A DNA stretch of 64,000 nt, taken from contig JBBMOA010000002.1 in NCBI GenBank assembly GCA_037954235.1, positions 9,836,509 through 9,900,508 on the forward strand, written 5' to 3'. The stretch comes from Aulostomus chinensis. Lineage: Eukaryota; Chordata; Actinopteri; Syngnathiformes; Aulostomidae. Positions 1-12,400 of the stretch are shown in pieces (position 1 is the first letter of the stretch; every line of letters begins with the position of its first letter). The notes below the pieces were generated by a model. That model was not told where the DNA came from, did no database searches, and saw nothing but the letters and a program-made list of their open reading frames with translations. The position numbers and the translations under genes were made by a program.

Positions 1-487
1 AAAAAAAAAAATTTTAAACGTCATCAAAAGTAATTGTAGACATTTTTCATGTATATGTTCCCAACATCTACTTTATCACCCAAATAATCTGCATGTCATG
101 ATGGATTTAAATCTTCATTAGCAGATTTTGTGGCCATTTTGAAGAAGTGGAAACAATAAGTAAACACAAATCTGCTGTATCAGTTTTTATATTTGATAAA
201 CTGATGTGTTAGTGAACACGTCCAGCAGTGAAAGAGCAACATTATCACCATCCTTCATGTTCTTGTCTCAGTCCAATATTCACTCTCTCGACTCCTGAGC
301 TGCAGCTGCATGGTAGTGAATTGTGAGGTCCAAAGTCAAAACAAAGCCGAGGACCTAATCTGGGTCTCAGAGAGCTCCCTCTAGTGGCTTCCTGTAAATA
401 AACAACCTATGAATTCAAAATGAGTGCCGTGCTCCTTTGATGTGTTTGTCCGTTTTCTTCTTTTCTTCCTCACTATCTATACTTCAG
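1..487 (+). other. Intron of myo9a, no exon seen
   Basis: This is the part of a myo9a intron upstream of the first exon in the window. I see no open, splice-flanked coding segment. The window opens with an A-run, and a pyrimidine-rich tract leads into the acceptor of the first exon. The motor head and most of the neck of the protein must lie to the left of the window. Confidence 0.6.
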
Positions 488-3400
488 ATTTGACAGGGAC
501 GCTGTCACTGAAGTGACGCCAGCAGCCATCGTCACAGAGGGACCCACACCAGTGTCCAAGCCTGCTAAATCGCCAAAAGCACGAGATGTAAGCAACCTTA
601 CGCACTATTTAATATAAAATATAGCATGTTTGTGAGTTTTTTGAGAGAATTTTTTCTGTGTTGGGAATGAATGAATGAACGGAGGAATGAATGACTGCAT
701 CTTGACATTGTATCTCTCAGTCTTGCACTAAAAGTGGCCGAACTACAAGAGGAACACAAAGCTGTTCCATGGGGTTTTTAAGGCTACCTGGACTTCTCCC
801 ATTTCAACATGCTGTTATCACTTGTGGTAAACTCCAGGTTGGCAGAGCGGGCCAAAAAAAGAAAGCCAGAATGGCACGGACTCGCTCCGACTTCCTCACC
901 CGAGCCCCCATCCTTTCAGTCGGGGGCGACTCGGACGAGGATGACTATGATGGCAGCAGCCCCCGACATTACACTCTACCCCTCTCCAAGGAGGCAGGCT
1001 TAGAGGGGTCCTGTTTCAGTGACTCAGACATGGTAACAGGCACCAGTCCAGCCAACAATGGCCCTCTCTATGTTCTAAAAGTGTGGATTCTCTTGTCTAA
1101 ACCTCACAGCAAATGTCTTCGCTGTGAGGTCTCCTTCAATGGAAGACACATTTTGAAATGCCTGCCAGCACGGTTTTATGTAGCTAAACAGTTGTAGAGA
1201 ACTCATTAAAAATGTATTCATCAATCCAAGAGTGTCAAACAACTGATCATCCTGTCCCTTACCGTTTCGATGGCCCCTCTCAAAATTACCATCATCACTG
1301 ATTAACTGATGAAGATGAACGCAGGTCATTTCTGAAATGTGTCATCCTCCTCCTCACAGTGAGCTTTTCATGTGGTTGCTTCTCTAACATAATTGAGCTT
1401 TCCGCACAGATGTAACAGCCAGATTTCTCTCTGATGATTTTTCCTCTCTGGTTAATGAACAATATTTGCACTTTACCTTGCCTCTTTAGCTGTGAGCCAA
1501 GCCTGGCAAAGGATCTTTATCATTCTCACTTCACCTTCTTCATCTCTTAAACTCCTTCTATTCCTGAGCAGTTGCACTTTTCTTCCTGAGAAACACCATG
1601 TGTGCCTTGTTTGTCAACAATCCAAGTCTTTAATTATTTGATCTTGTGTTACTGATTTCAAACATATTGCTTTTTGAATCTTGATATAAGATAACCAGCT
1701 TGAACCTGGACAATCCAGACCACATGCTGTAATGGCAAAGTGATGCAATGCTGCCATCTAATGATCATATAATAATTTAGACCATGTGGAAAAAGTTGAA
1801 GAAAGAGCCTTTGTTTTATTCGTAATGTGCCTTTGACATGTTCTTCAATATCGTGCCATTCCAGCCTGCAGGCTCTGAGGAACAGAAGAAGGTGCACAAA
1901 GTTCTGTCATCAGGTGATCTGGGGAAAGTGGACACGCTGCGCAAGAACTCGCAGGATGGCAGGTTTGTTCCTCTCTTCACCTTTGCTGAAACCAATATTT
2001 TTTTCCCTTCATATTCATTTTGGCAGGCAGAATCAGCTCTTAATAAATCATCGAACGCTTATTTTGTTTTACTTTTGAACAGGGTTCGTGGTAAGATGCG
2101 TTTCTGGGGCAAGACCAAGTATGGAGACAAGAAGACATCCAGAGAAAAGCTGATTTGTGGGTCTGATTCCCTGGATGGAGACTATGGAGACACTGGGCCT
2201 TTACTCAGAGAGGGTGTGTGTTATCCAAAACCAAATACTGTACATTCATCTAAAGATCCTCCGTGTAGCACAGGTTAACAAGATGGAAAGGGCTGAGATA
2301 ATGTCTCTTTAAAGGTTTGTATGATGCAGATCCTTGATGTTTTCATTACCCATCTGGATGTTCTAGCTTGTTGACGCAATCGCTCAGGAATGACTTGAGG
2401 GAATAAATATTTGAATTGTGCTTAAAGGTCAACGGTTAAGGTGACTGTAACTGCAAAAATGACATTTCTGGTCATAACTCTTCAAATCGTACACTAATTA
2501 TTATGACAAAATTTTATACACTATGATGAAATGATAAAGAGATGGCATTTTACATCCAAAAGGCCAACCTCTACAATTCTGGAAGTAGTTCACTGTTCCT
2601 GTGTCTCAGTAATTTCAGTTCTGTGTGTTTGATTTTTGGTGGTTGCATTTCTCACTTCCTTAAAGTCTGCACCACTTACAGTGAATGAGCCTGAACAAAC
2701 TGAAAATGGCTGAAATGTGACCGTGCTGATTGGTGGAGATCAACGGTTGTGAGGCAGCAGCTCTAGTTCGAGTAACAACAGTCTCATTTCAGCGCCACTG
2801 ACTGGTTTTCTGTTTCACACAGCAGGTCAAGAAAACTTGTCCCCTCCCTGCAGTCCTGATCTGACGTTAGAGCGAGGGTTCCGGGACTTGAAAGAGAACA
2901 AGGAACCGTCTCCCAAGGTGAAGCGAAGGCGCAGCGTCAAGATCAGCAGTGTGGCTCTGGAGCCGGCCCAGTGGCAGAGTGACGCCCTGCAGATCCTCAC
3001 CTGCACCAACGACTACAGGTGCATGAACGACTTCCTGATGAAGAAGGTACAGGAACACAGGCTACATCTGATTCCTCTCATACACGGGCAAAGATGTTGT
3101 CCATCTAATAGTTAATTATGATTTCATGCGTTTTCCAATTTTTTTTATCACAATGGAACATGTTGAAACTGTTGTTGTAAAGTTAACTGGTCTCATCATT
3201 CAGATCAGTGACTTGGACACAGAGGACAGCAAGAAGGACACCATGGTGGACGTTGTATTTAAAAAAGCTCTCAAAGAATTCCGTCTGAACATCTTCAACT
3301 CCTACTCAACAGCTCTGGCGGTATGTGATCATTACTTTTCCTTTTATTTGAGATGTTGTTTTAGAATCAAGCCAGTGCTCCTAATATTTCCTGAAATGAA

Positions 3401-6400
3401 GTGAACAGAGTGCCGCCGGAAAAGAGTCCTAAATCACAGAATCAAGTCAGCGTCGGGCCGGTACGTTCCTCGTCTCAAATTCAGTGGACTTTTTGGATGA
3501 GCTTTTAGTTAAATCCCTGAAATAAGGACAGTGCTTAACACCAGCTTCATGTATTCGGATGTTTGCTTCTTTGAAAAAAAACAAACATGTCAATAAATAT
3601 TGCACTGCACTGAATGGTGGTTGCTAACGTGTCTAATTGCGGCTGCTGAGGTTGTTACGGACATGAAACACCCACAAAAAAAAAAAAAGTGAAACCTGTT
3701 GTGACGACACTGAGGTCACGCGTCTGTGTTTGTTCACAGCTTAACCTCAGCTTTGCTCTTCTATCTGTCAAATTTATGTTTCAAACAAAGTGGTGTTTGT
3801 TTGTCAGGACCGTGTTGTACTACAATTGTCATAAGCCTTTTATTTACTGTAGAGATTATTTTTAGCAGTAATCAAAAATCCAGAGTAAAAACCCCTTTGG
3901 ATTTTGATGAAGGGAGCAAATGGTGACGCTAACCTGCGGGTTGGCCTACATAAACACCCCATCCTTGCAGCTCTGTAGAAGTACAACGTCTGAATCAAGC
4001 TCCGCTATTTTTCCATGTCAGTGATTCCATATAAACTCCAGATATTTTACTTCTCCCTTTAACCGCCCTCCACTCCTTCCCCAGATGGATGACGGTAAGA
4101 GCATCCGATACAAAGACCTCTACGCTCTGTTTGAGCACATCCTGGAGAAGACCATGCGTCAGGAGCAGAGGGACTGGAGCGAGTCTCCTGTCAAAGTGTG
4201 GGTCAACACATTTAAGGTCTTCCTGGATGAGTTCATGACTGAGTACAAGCCTCTGGACAGCACACTCAGCAAGGTGATGACACTGTGTGAGGTCTTGTTT
4301 TTCAACTGTTGAATTTATCGTTATTACTTTTTTGAATTCATGTTAGGGAATATATGACGTATGATATATGGGATATAGTGACACATCCGATGAATGAGTA
4401 ACACATTCACTGTTCTCTTTTATTTACCACAGCAAATACCTAAACCTGAACGCAAGAAACGGAGGAAAAAAGACACAGACATTGTAAGCATCTTCATTCT
4501 CATCAAGTTCTTTGTTCCTCCCAGAACAAAGGCATCACCTTAAACCTCTTCCCCGCTTTGTAATCAGCTTCTCTAGTGGCTAAACCTAAATAAAAATGTA
4601 CATGTAATTGTGGCTGTCAAGATGCAAGCGACCTCCAAATGAACCTGTGCTCTACTGCCCTCTGCAGGTAGAGGAGCATAACGGCCACATCTTCAAGTCC
4701 ACCCAGTACAGCATCCCCACCTACTGTGAATACTGCTCATCACTCATCTGGATGATGGACCGCGCCTGTGTCTGCAAATGTGAGCATGCATGCAAACTCT
4801 CACACCAGGGTAACGACATGACATGACTTCAATTCACAGAACCTAGAAAAATTGTCTTGAATAGTTGCTTCGAAATGGTTGAGTGAACAATTTGCGGCCA
4901 AAATGAACAAACTTGCTTTGTTCGTAAGGCAGAAAGAAAGAAAGAAAGAAAGAAATGCTATCTTGCGTAGCATGGAAGCGGGTTAAGTCTTCAATTTACT
5001 CGTCAGTGTAAATTCAACACTTACCTATGAGCTGTGGTGAGTTACTGAAAGAATGAAGTTACTGGGACAAGCAGTCAACGTTGCTTCTCCCCGTTACATG
5101 GCCAGGGCTGGAACTGAAATGAAAAATGCCCTTTGCACCCTTTTAGTTCAGAATCCTGGTCACATTGTTCACCTATTCAACATGATGTGCCTAAAATTTA
5201 CAAGAGCACATTACTTTATATTGCTGCATGAAAATCCAATTAGTCTTTCTTCCTGTTATACAGAAGCTGAAGAGTGATTACATCAGCTTGTACCAACCAA
5301 CATTATCATGACATCCAGCTGTCAGTTAATCTTCAACACGAGCAGCATCCATCCGCTAAGACACCTCTGCTGGCTAATTAGCATCAACATTGTTTGCCGA
5401 TGAGTCTTAAACTGTTCGCCAACTCAATCCCTGTTTTCTTCCCAGAAATATAACATGCAACCCCGCTGGCTGGAATGTATTCATGTTGATTAAAGCGGAA
5501 TGTGTGACAGCTCCTGGTTATGATCTAATCATTTCACGGAGAACTGCTTCAGCAACTAAATGGGTTTCATTTCCCTGACTACTATTCCGTCAATGCATGC
5601 TGTAGGGGCCTCACATAGAATTATGTTATCACACATTGGACAGACCCAATTTTCAGCATTCCAGTACAATTCCTCCCAACATTATTTCCCACCTTTCTAT
5701 AATGTTTCACTTAGAAATGCATCACCATCCAGCAGTTGGACGCTCTAGAAAGGCCTGATTTTAACTGATAAGTTTGATCAAGAGAGCTCCTCAGTTAGAA
5801 ATGGCATTTAACAAGAAAACCTGGATTATCTCTGTTTGATGGTTTCACTTTGGGCCCTTTGGCCACTTTTCGTGAATATAATTCACTTCGATGAGTTAGT
5901 CAGACAAAACAATGAGCTTCTTTCTCCTCCTCGAGACTTACGGTGAGCGTAGCCCGTGTTGCGTCATTTCCTGCCTGTAATACTGTCGCTGTGTTGGTCG
6001 ACTCTCTTTAAGCACCACTGTATACTACGTTTTGGTGTAATACACAGGTTTCTGTCACTTAAGTCTTTAGCAGGACTTTGCTCTGAAATTCCTCGTTCTA
6101 TTTGTTATATTTGCCACAGGTCCTCTCATTCACCGTAGCACACTAGCTACGGCTGCTCTCTCTCTTTCTGCCTCTCCCCCCACCTCTCCCTCCCTCTCCT
6201 GCTCCATGTACCAGATGTTTAGTTACTCCTCTGCCTCCTTTAGTGTTAATGGTACGTGTAGTAAGTGTAGTTTGTTTGTAGTCCTGGAGGCGAGGCTTAG
6301 TGAGTTAGAGACCTGGCTCCGCACCATGGAAGCTAGCGCTAGTCCCTTAGCTTCAGGAGCTTCTCAGTCCACCTTAGCGGGCGCCGAGCCACCTAGCCTA

Positions 6401-9400
6401 ACCATCACTAGCAGCTCCCGAGCAGCCGGAACTAGCCAGTTTTCTCTGGCCCGCTGCCCAATTTAGCGAGTGACGACATGTTTAGCCGCATGTGTTCATT
6501 CCATCGCTGGATCTCTAGGTGGTGCTTAGATAATGTGGCTTATATAGACAATTGGCGCTCCTTCTGGGGAAAGCCTGGTCTGATTCGGAGAGATGGCGTC
6601 CATCCTACTTTGGATGGTGCATCTCTCTTATCTAGGAACATAGGCCAATTTATTAGCCATACTAATCCCTGACAAGCACCCAGAGTTCAGACCAGCAGGC
6701 AAAGCTGCAGTTTAACACGCCCTCTGCTGGTTCCTTCGTGTTGTCACCCACCCAGCCTATAGAAAGTGTGTCTGCCCCGAGGCTACCCAGACTGCAAAGC
6801 AGAGAAACCACTCTTACTTGCTGTGGTGTATCGTCCTCCTGCACCTTATTCTGAGTTCTTAGAAGAATTCCCTGACTTTCTGTCTAACTTGGCATTGAAC
6901 TCAGACAAAGTCATTATAGTGGGTGACTTTAATATCCATGTGGATGTCGCTGATGATTCTCTGGCCACTGCGTTTAAGTCGCTTCTTGATTCTGTTGGCT
7001 TCTGTCAGAGGGTAAACAAACCCACTCACACTTTTAATCACATCCTTGATTTAGTACTCACTTATGGAATAGAAGCTGACCTCATCGCAGTTCCTCCTCA
7101 GAACCCCGTCTTGTCTGATCACTCCTTAATTACATTTGAATTTACCCTAACAAATTATATCCTACCTGGGAAAAGGTCCCGCTTTCAGTAGATGTCTATC
7201 TGACACTGCTGTTTCTAGATTTAAGGAGCTTATTCCAGCAGAACTTGCTGCCACATCTTGCAGTAATATAAGCAGTTATGCTGATTCCATCCCCACCCAG
7301 GTAGACTATCTTGTGGACAGCACTGCAGCAGCACTCCTTGGGACACTTGATGCCATAGCTCCCCTGAAGAAGAAGGTTATCAACCAGAAAAGAATAGTTC
7401 CCTGGTACAGCCCAGAGCTGCGTGCCTTAAAACAGAAGACCAGACAATTGGAAAGGAAGACACATTCCAGCCAGCATGAGGAAGTCCGCCAAGCCTGGAA
7501 GAAGAGTTTATTAATATATAAAAAAGAACTCCGTAATGCTAGAAGTGCTTACTACTTGTCCCTGATAGAAAAGAATAAGAACAACTCCAGGTTCCTCTTC
7601 AACACCGTGGGCAGGCTCACCAAGAACCATAGTGCTGTTGAGCCATGCATCCCCCCAACTCTCAGCAGTAACGACTTCCTTTCTTTCTTTACTGAAAAGA
7701 TTGTGAATATTAGAACGAAGATTGCCAGTAATGGAGGACAGACTACAGTCCGCATAGAAGCACCTCCCAGACTTGGTGCATACTTGGACAGCTTCTCCCC
7801 CATCGACCTGTCAGAATTAACTTCTGCAGTCACTTCCTCCAAGTCAGCCACTTGTCTGCTGGATCCCATCCCAACAAGCCTACTTAAGGATGCCTTCCCT
7901 CTAGTCAACACTTCTATATTAAATCAAATTAATCTTTCCTTAGTCACAGGTTATGTGCCACAGGCCTTTAAGGTGGCTGTCATTAAAAAAAACCTTCTCT
8001 TGACCCAGATGTGTTAGCCAACTATAGGCCTTTATCCAACCTCCCCTACATCTCCAAGATCCTTGAGAAGGTTGTCCTGGAGCAGCTACATGAACATCTG
8101 CACAGCAACGAGCTCTTTGAAGCCTTCCAGTCTGGATTCAGGGAACACCATAGCACTGAAACAGCACTGGTCAGAGTCTCTAATGATCTTCTTATAGCTT
8201 CAGACAGAGGTCTTGTCTCTGTGCTTGTCCTTTTGGACCTCAGTATTGCATTTGACACCATCGACCACAGCATCCTGCTACAGAGACTAGACCATGACAT
8301 TGGGATTAAAGGAACTGCCCTAAAATGGTTTAAGTCATGCTTATCAGACAGGTTTCAGTTTGTTCATGTTAATAATGACTATTCAGAGAATAGCAGAGTT
8401 ACATATGGTGTACCACAGGGTTCAGTTTTAGGACCGATTCTCTTCACTCTTTACATGCTCCAATTAGGTGACATAATACGGAAGCACTCGATCAACTTCC
8501 ACTGTTATGCGGACGACACGCAACTTTACTTGTCGATGGAGCCAGACGACACAAGCCATTTTACTAATCTGCAAGACTGCCTAAAAGACATTAAATCCTG
8601 GATGTCTTCTAACTTCTTAATGCTCAATTCAGATAAAACTGAGGTCATCATGTTTGGACCTAAACACCACAGGGACACACTCTCTAATCGGATCACTCCT
8701 CTAGATGGCATCACCTTGACCCCGAGTACAACTGCAAGGAACCTTGGAGTCATTTTTAACCATGACCTTTCCTTCAGCTCCCACATAAAGCATGTGACTA
8801 GGACCGCCTTCTTCAATCTGCGAAGTATCGCTAAGATTAGGAATATCCTTTCCCAGAGTGATGCTGAAAAACTGGTGAATGCATTTATCACTTCTAGGCT
8901 GGACTACTGCAACTCTCTCTTGTCAGGATGTCCTAAATACTCTCTAAAGAGTCTCCAGCTGGTCCAGAACGCTGCAGCGAGGGTTTTGACGGGAGTTAAG
9001 AAGAGAGAACACATCTCTCCCACTTTAGCTTCTCTCCACTGGCTTCCTGCAGGATCTAGAATCGACTTCAAACTCCTTCTGCTGACTTATAAGGCTCTCA
9101 ATGATAAAGCTCCATCCTATTTGAAAGAACTCATTAGTCCCTACTGTCCGACCAGAGCACTCCGCTCCCAGAATGCAGGTCTTTTAGTGATTCCAGGTAT
9201 CTCTAAAAACAGACTGGGAGGTAGAGCCTTTAGTTTCTAAAGGAGAAACCTTCTGAGAAACCGGGCTCCTCTACTATGGAACCAGCTCTCTCCATGGGTC
9301 AGAGAGGCAGACACTTTAACTACATTTAAGTCCAGGCTTAAGACTTTCCTTTATGACAGAGCCTTCAGTTAGGACTGGTTCAGGTAGCTCTGAACCATTG

Positions 9401-12400
9401 ATAGCTATGCTGCTATAGGTTTAGACTGCTGGGGGACACATCAGGTTACATGGAGCCTTTCCCTCCTCTCCTCTCCTCTCCCCCTCTCTCCTCCTCACCT
9501 CCCTGCACATTTTTGGAACTGTCATTACCATTACTTGTTGCACTTTGTAGTTTGGCCTTGGTGTCTCGCAGTCTCTCTGTGTTTCCACAGATCCACCAGA
9601 GCTCCAACCGCCGCCTGCATCACCCCCCCCCCACCCCCACCCCCCTTTATCCCCTACTATTACACCGGCCCACGCTCCCCTTCCATGAACCAGTCTGCCA
9701 TCCAGTGAGGGGTCCCTCCTCTGTTGCTCACCCTGAGGTTTCTCAGATTTTTCCCTGTTAAAAGGGTTTTCTATGGAGTTTTTCCTCAGTCGATGTGAGG
9801 GTCTGAGGGCAGAGGATGTTGTTATGATGCCATGTGAAGCCCTTTGAGACAAACTGTTTGTGAAAACGGGCTCTACAAATAAAATTGCCTTGCCTTGCCT
9901 TCACATTCACGTGAATAAGTATATAGACCAGTCTAATAACACACACACACACACACACTCACACTGAGTCTGTGGCCTCTGAGCGCGCGCCCCACCCTGC
10001 CTCCCTCCCCAGCCCTAATCAGATTGTTTTCAACTGGACTCATGGGGTCTGCGTCTCTGCGTCTCCACAGTTGTCTCCACACAGTTTGTCCTTTCCTCAC
10101 ACAGGATGTTTTCTTCATGCCAGCCAACACTGCCTTGGTCTCTCAAACGCTTTCATCCAGTCTTTGTCTGCACGTCTGCTAAATAATGAGGAGACACTGT
10201 CTGTCTGTGGATAATGGGAATGACCAGTTTGATTTTTCTCGCTGTGTTCATCCAGTGTGCCGGTACGCCTGCCACCGAAAGTGCTGCCAAAAGATGACCA
10301 CTAAGTGCAGTAAGAAGGTGAGTCGGCCATGTTGTGCGCACACACACACACACACTCACACACTAATGTCCCATGATATTAATTGTGTTACTGGTTGCGG
10401 TTTTATACAGTATTCTTGTTGTATATTATTACCAGTCTTTTACTTAAGTAGAAGTATATGTTTGCATTTACCTTTGTTTTTACGATTCCTGTATATATGC
10501 ATTTGTGTGTACATGCACGGAAGTTTTTGAGCGTTTGTGATGTTTCTATCTATGTGCAGTTCGACCCAGAGCTCTCCTCCAGGCAGTTTGGTGTCGAGGT
10601 TTCTCGTCTGACCAACGATGAGCGCACGGTACCTTTAGTAGTTGAGAAGCTCATCAACTACATAGAGATGCACGGCCTCTACACCGAGGGAATATACCGA
10701 AAATCTGGATCCACCAATAAAATAAAAGAGCTGAAACAGGGACTTGACACAGGTAATTTTGAGAAACTACAGTTGAGCAATGACAGCTGAGAAACGCAGA
10801 TGTGAATATCAAATATGGGTTCATTTGTTTCTGTATTCTCCCTGTGGTCACGCAGATGTGGACAACATGAATCTGGACGACTACAACATCCATGTCATCG
10901 CTAGTGTTTTCAAGCAGTGGCTGAGAGACCTGCCTAATCCCCTCATGACATTTGAGCTGTACGAGGAGTTTATACGTGCTATGGGTAAGAGGTCAACATG
11001 TTAAACCATACTTTGCACAAATATTGTTTTGGGTTGTTTTTTTTTGCCTTTCAAGTACTAAGAAATAGTTTCTTGAATTCACAAAGATTTTTTTTCCTCT
11101 CCTGGATTACTTGTTCGTGACTCCAGAATGTAGCAGTCGCCAGCCGTGTGTATTTTGCTTGAAGCTAATAACAGCTGACAGCACTAGAACTGTCCAAAAA
11201 CATCAGTTTACAAACACTTTGGTGCATCATCCAGTATAATCCAGCCTTATGGTCAGTCATCCATAAACACTTTGATTTGAGCTAAAAAAATAACCTAGCA
11301 ATGCTTGTGGGTATAGTAAAAGGGGTTATAGTTTAATTTAAGCTCAAATCAAAATGTTTGCAGATTATTGAGTGTACAGCTGGAGGAAGAAGGCGTGGGT
11401 TATGCCAGATGATGCGCTGAAGACAAAATAGATGTTTGTGGACAGTTTTGTGTATAGAAAAAAAAGTTGTCGTGACCTCAAGACACTTATTTGTAAAACT
11501 CCAAAGACAAAAGTGAAGTATTGCTTCACTGTGTTTGCTTTCTCCTGTCACAATAGATGGATATCGTCTGGTTAAATCTCACAAGATCATCATTTGATTC
11601 CGTGACTTGTGTTTTGTCTTGTGTGGGTGCAGGTTTGCAGGACAAAAAGGAAATGATCAGAGGCGTGTATTCAGTTATTGACCAGCTGAGCAGAACTCAC
11701 CTGAATACCCTAGAACGACTCATATTCCATCTTGTCAGGTAATGAAACATTTGTTTCAACAGGAAATATGAATGTATTAACTTTTGATTCTGACTTTGAA
11801 TTTGTGCGTTCAGAATTGCTTTGCAAGAGGAAACAAACCGTATGTCAGCGAATGCCTTGGCCATAGTTTTTGCTCCCTGTATCCTGCGATGCCCCGACAC
11901 GATCGATCCACTGCAGAGCGTCCAGGACATTGGCAAGACAACCGCGTAAGAATGCACATCATTTCTATCTCACACATACTCTGCTTTCTTTTGGGGGAAA
12001 ATGCAAGGTGCATACTGCGGTATTTGCATTTTAACTGTACAACTTAAATTAGGAAATATTTCCAGTGCCTCTGAAGTTTCTTCTGCTGCCTCTCCACAGG
12101 TGTGTCGAGCTAATCATTTGTGAACAGATGACGAAGTACAAAGTGCGACTGAAGGACATCAATACCCTGGAGTTTGCTGAAAATAAGGCCAAGTGCAGAC
12201 TGACCCTCATTCGACGATCAATGGTACGATCAAATAATCATACCACAACCAGTCCCACTGTTGTCAGACTGTCACGTATACACCTTTAGTCAGATGACTC
12301 GTTCCTCCCCTGATTTCCGTCTTTCTAAGCTGTTTTTCTCCCTTCCAGATTCTCCCTAACATGTCCTTTCCTTTACCCAGAAACCTGTACTAATAGCTGT

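Larger units (their letters stand above)
5930..9900 (+). mobile_element. L2/Maui-like non-LTR retrotransposon, broken copy
   Basis: A LINE in the same orientation as myo9a. In order: an ORF1 remnant (6206-6466) with a short coiled segment; a second ORF1 piece (6478-6672) with GLIRRDGVHPT, the end of an SGNH-hydrolase-type domain; an endonuclease piece (6766-7191) with VGDFNIH and SDHSLITFEF; a linker (7313-8017); and a reverse transcriptase (8011-9240) with the YADD catalytic box, VPQGSVLGP and AFDTIDH. The 3'UTR is pyrimidine- and C-rich. It ends in GGGCTCTACAAATAAAATTG followed by repeated CCTTG, the usual L2-type tail in fish. The start of the SGNH domain and the N-terminal part of the endonuclease are missing, and frames change near 7191 and at the A-run near 7987, so the copy looks dead. 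The 5' limit is approximate. The clade could also be called CR1-L2-like. Confidence 0.85.

Noticed and set aside
9421..9852. 143-codon minus-strand ORF in the LINE 3'UTR
   Set aside because: The reverse of a pyrimidine-rich, C-rich untranslated tail; Gly/Arg/Glu-rich low complexity with no family features.
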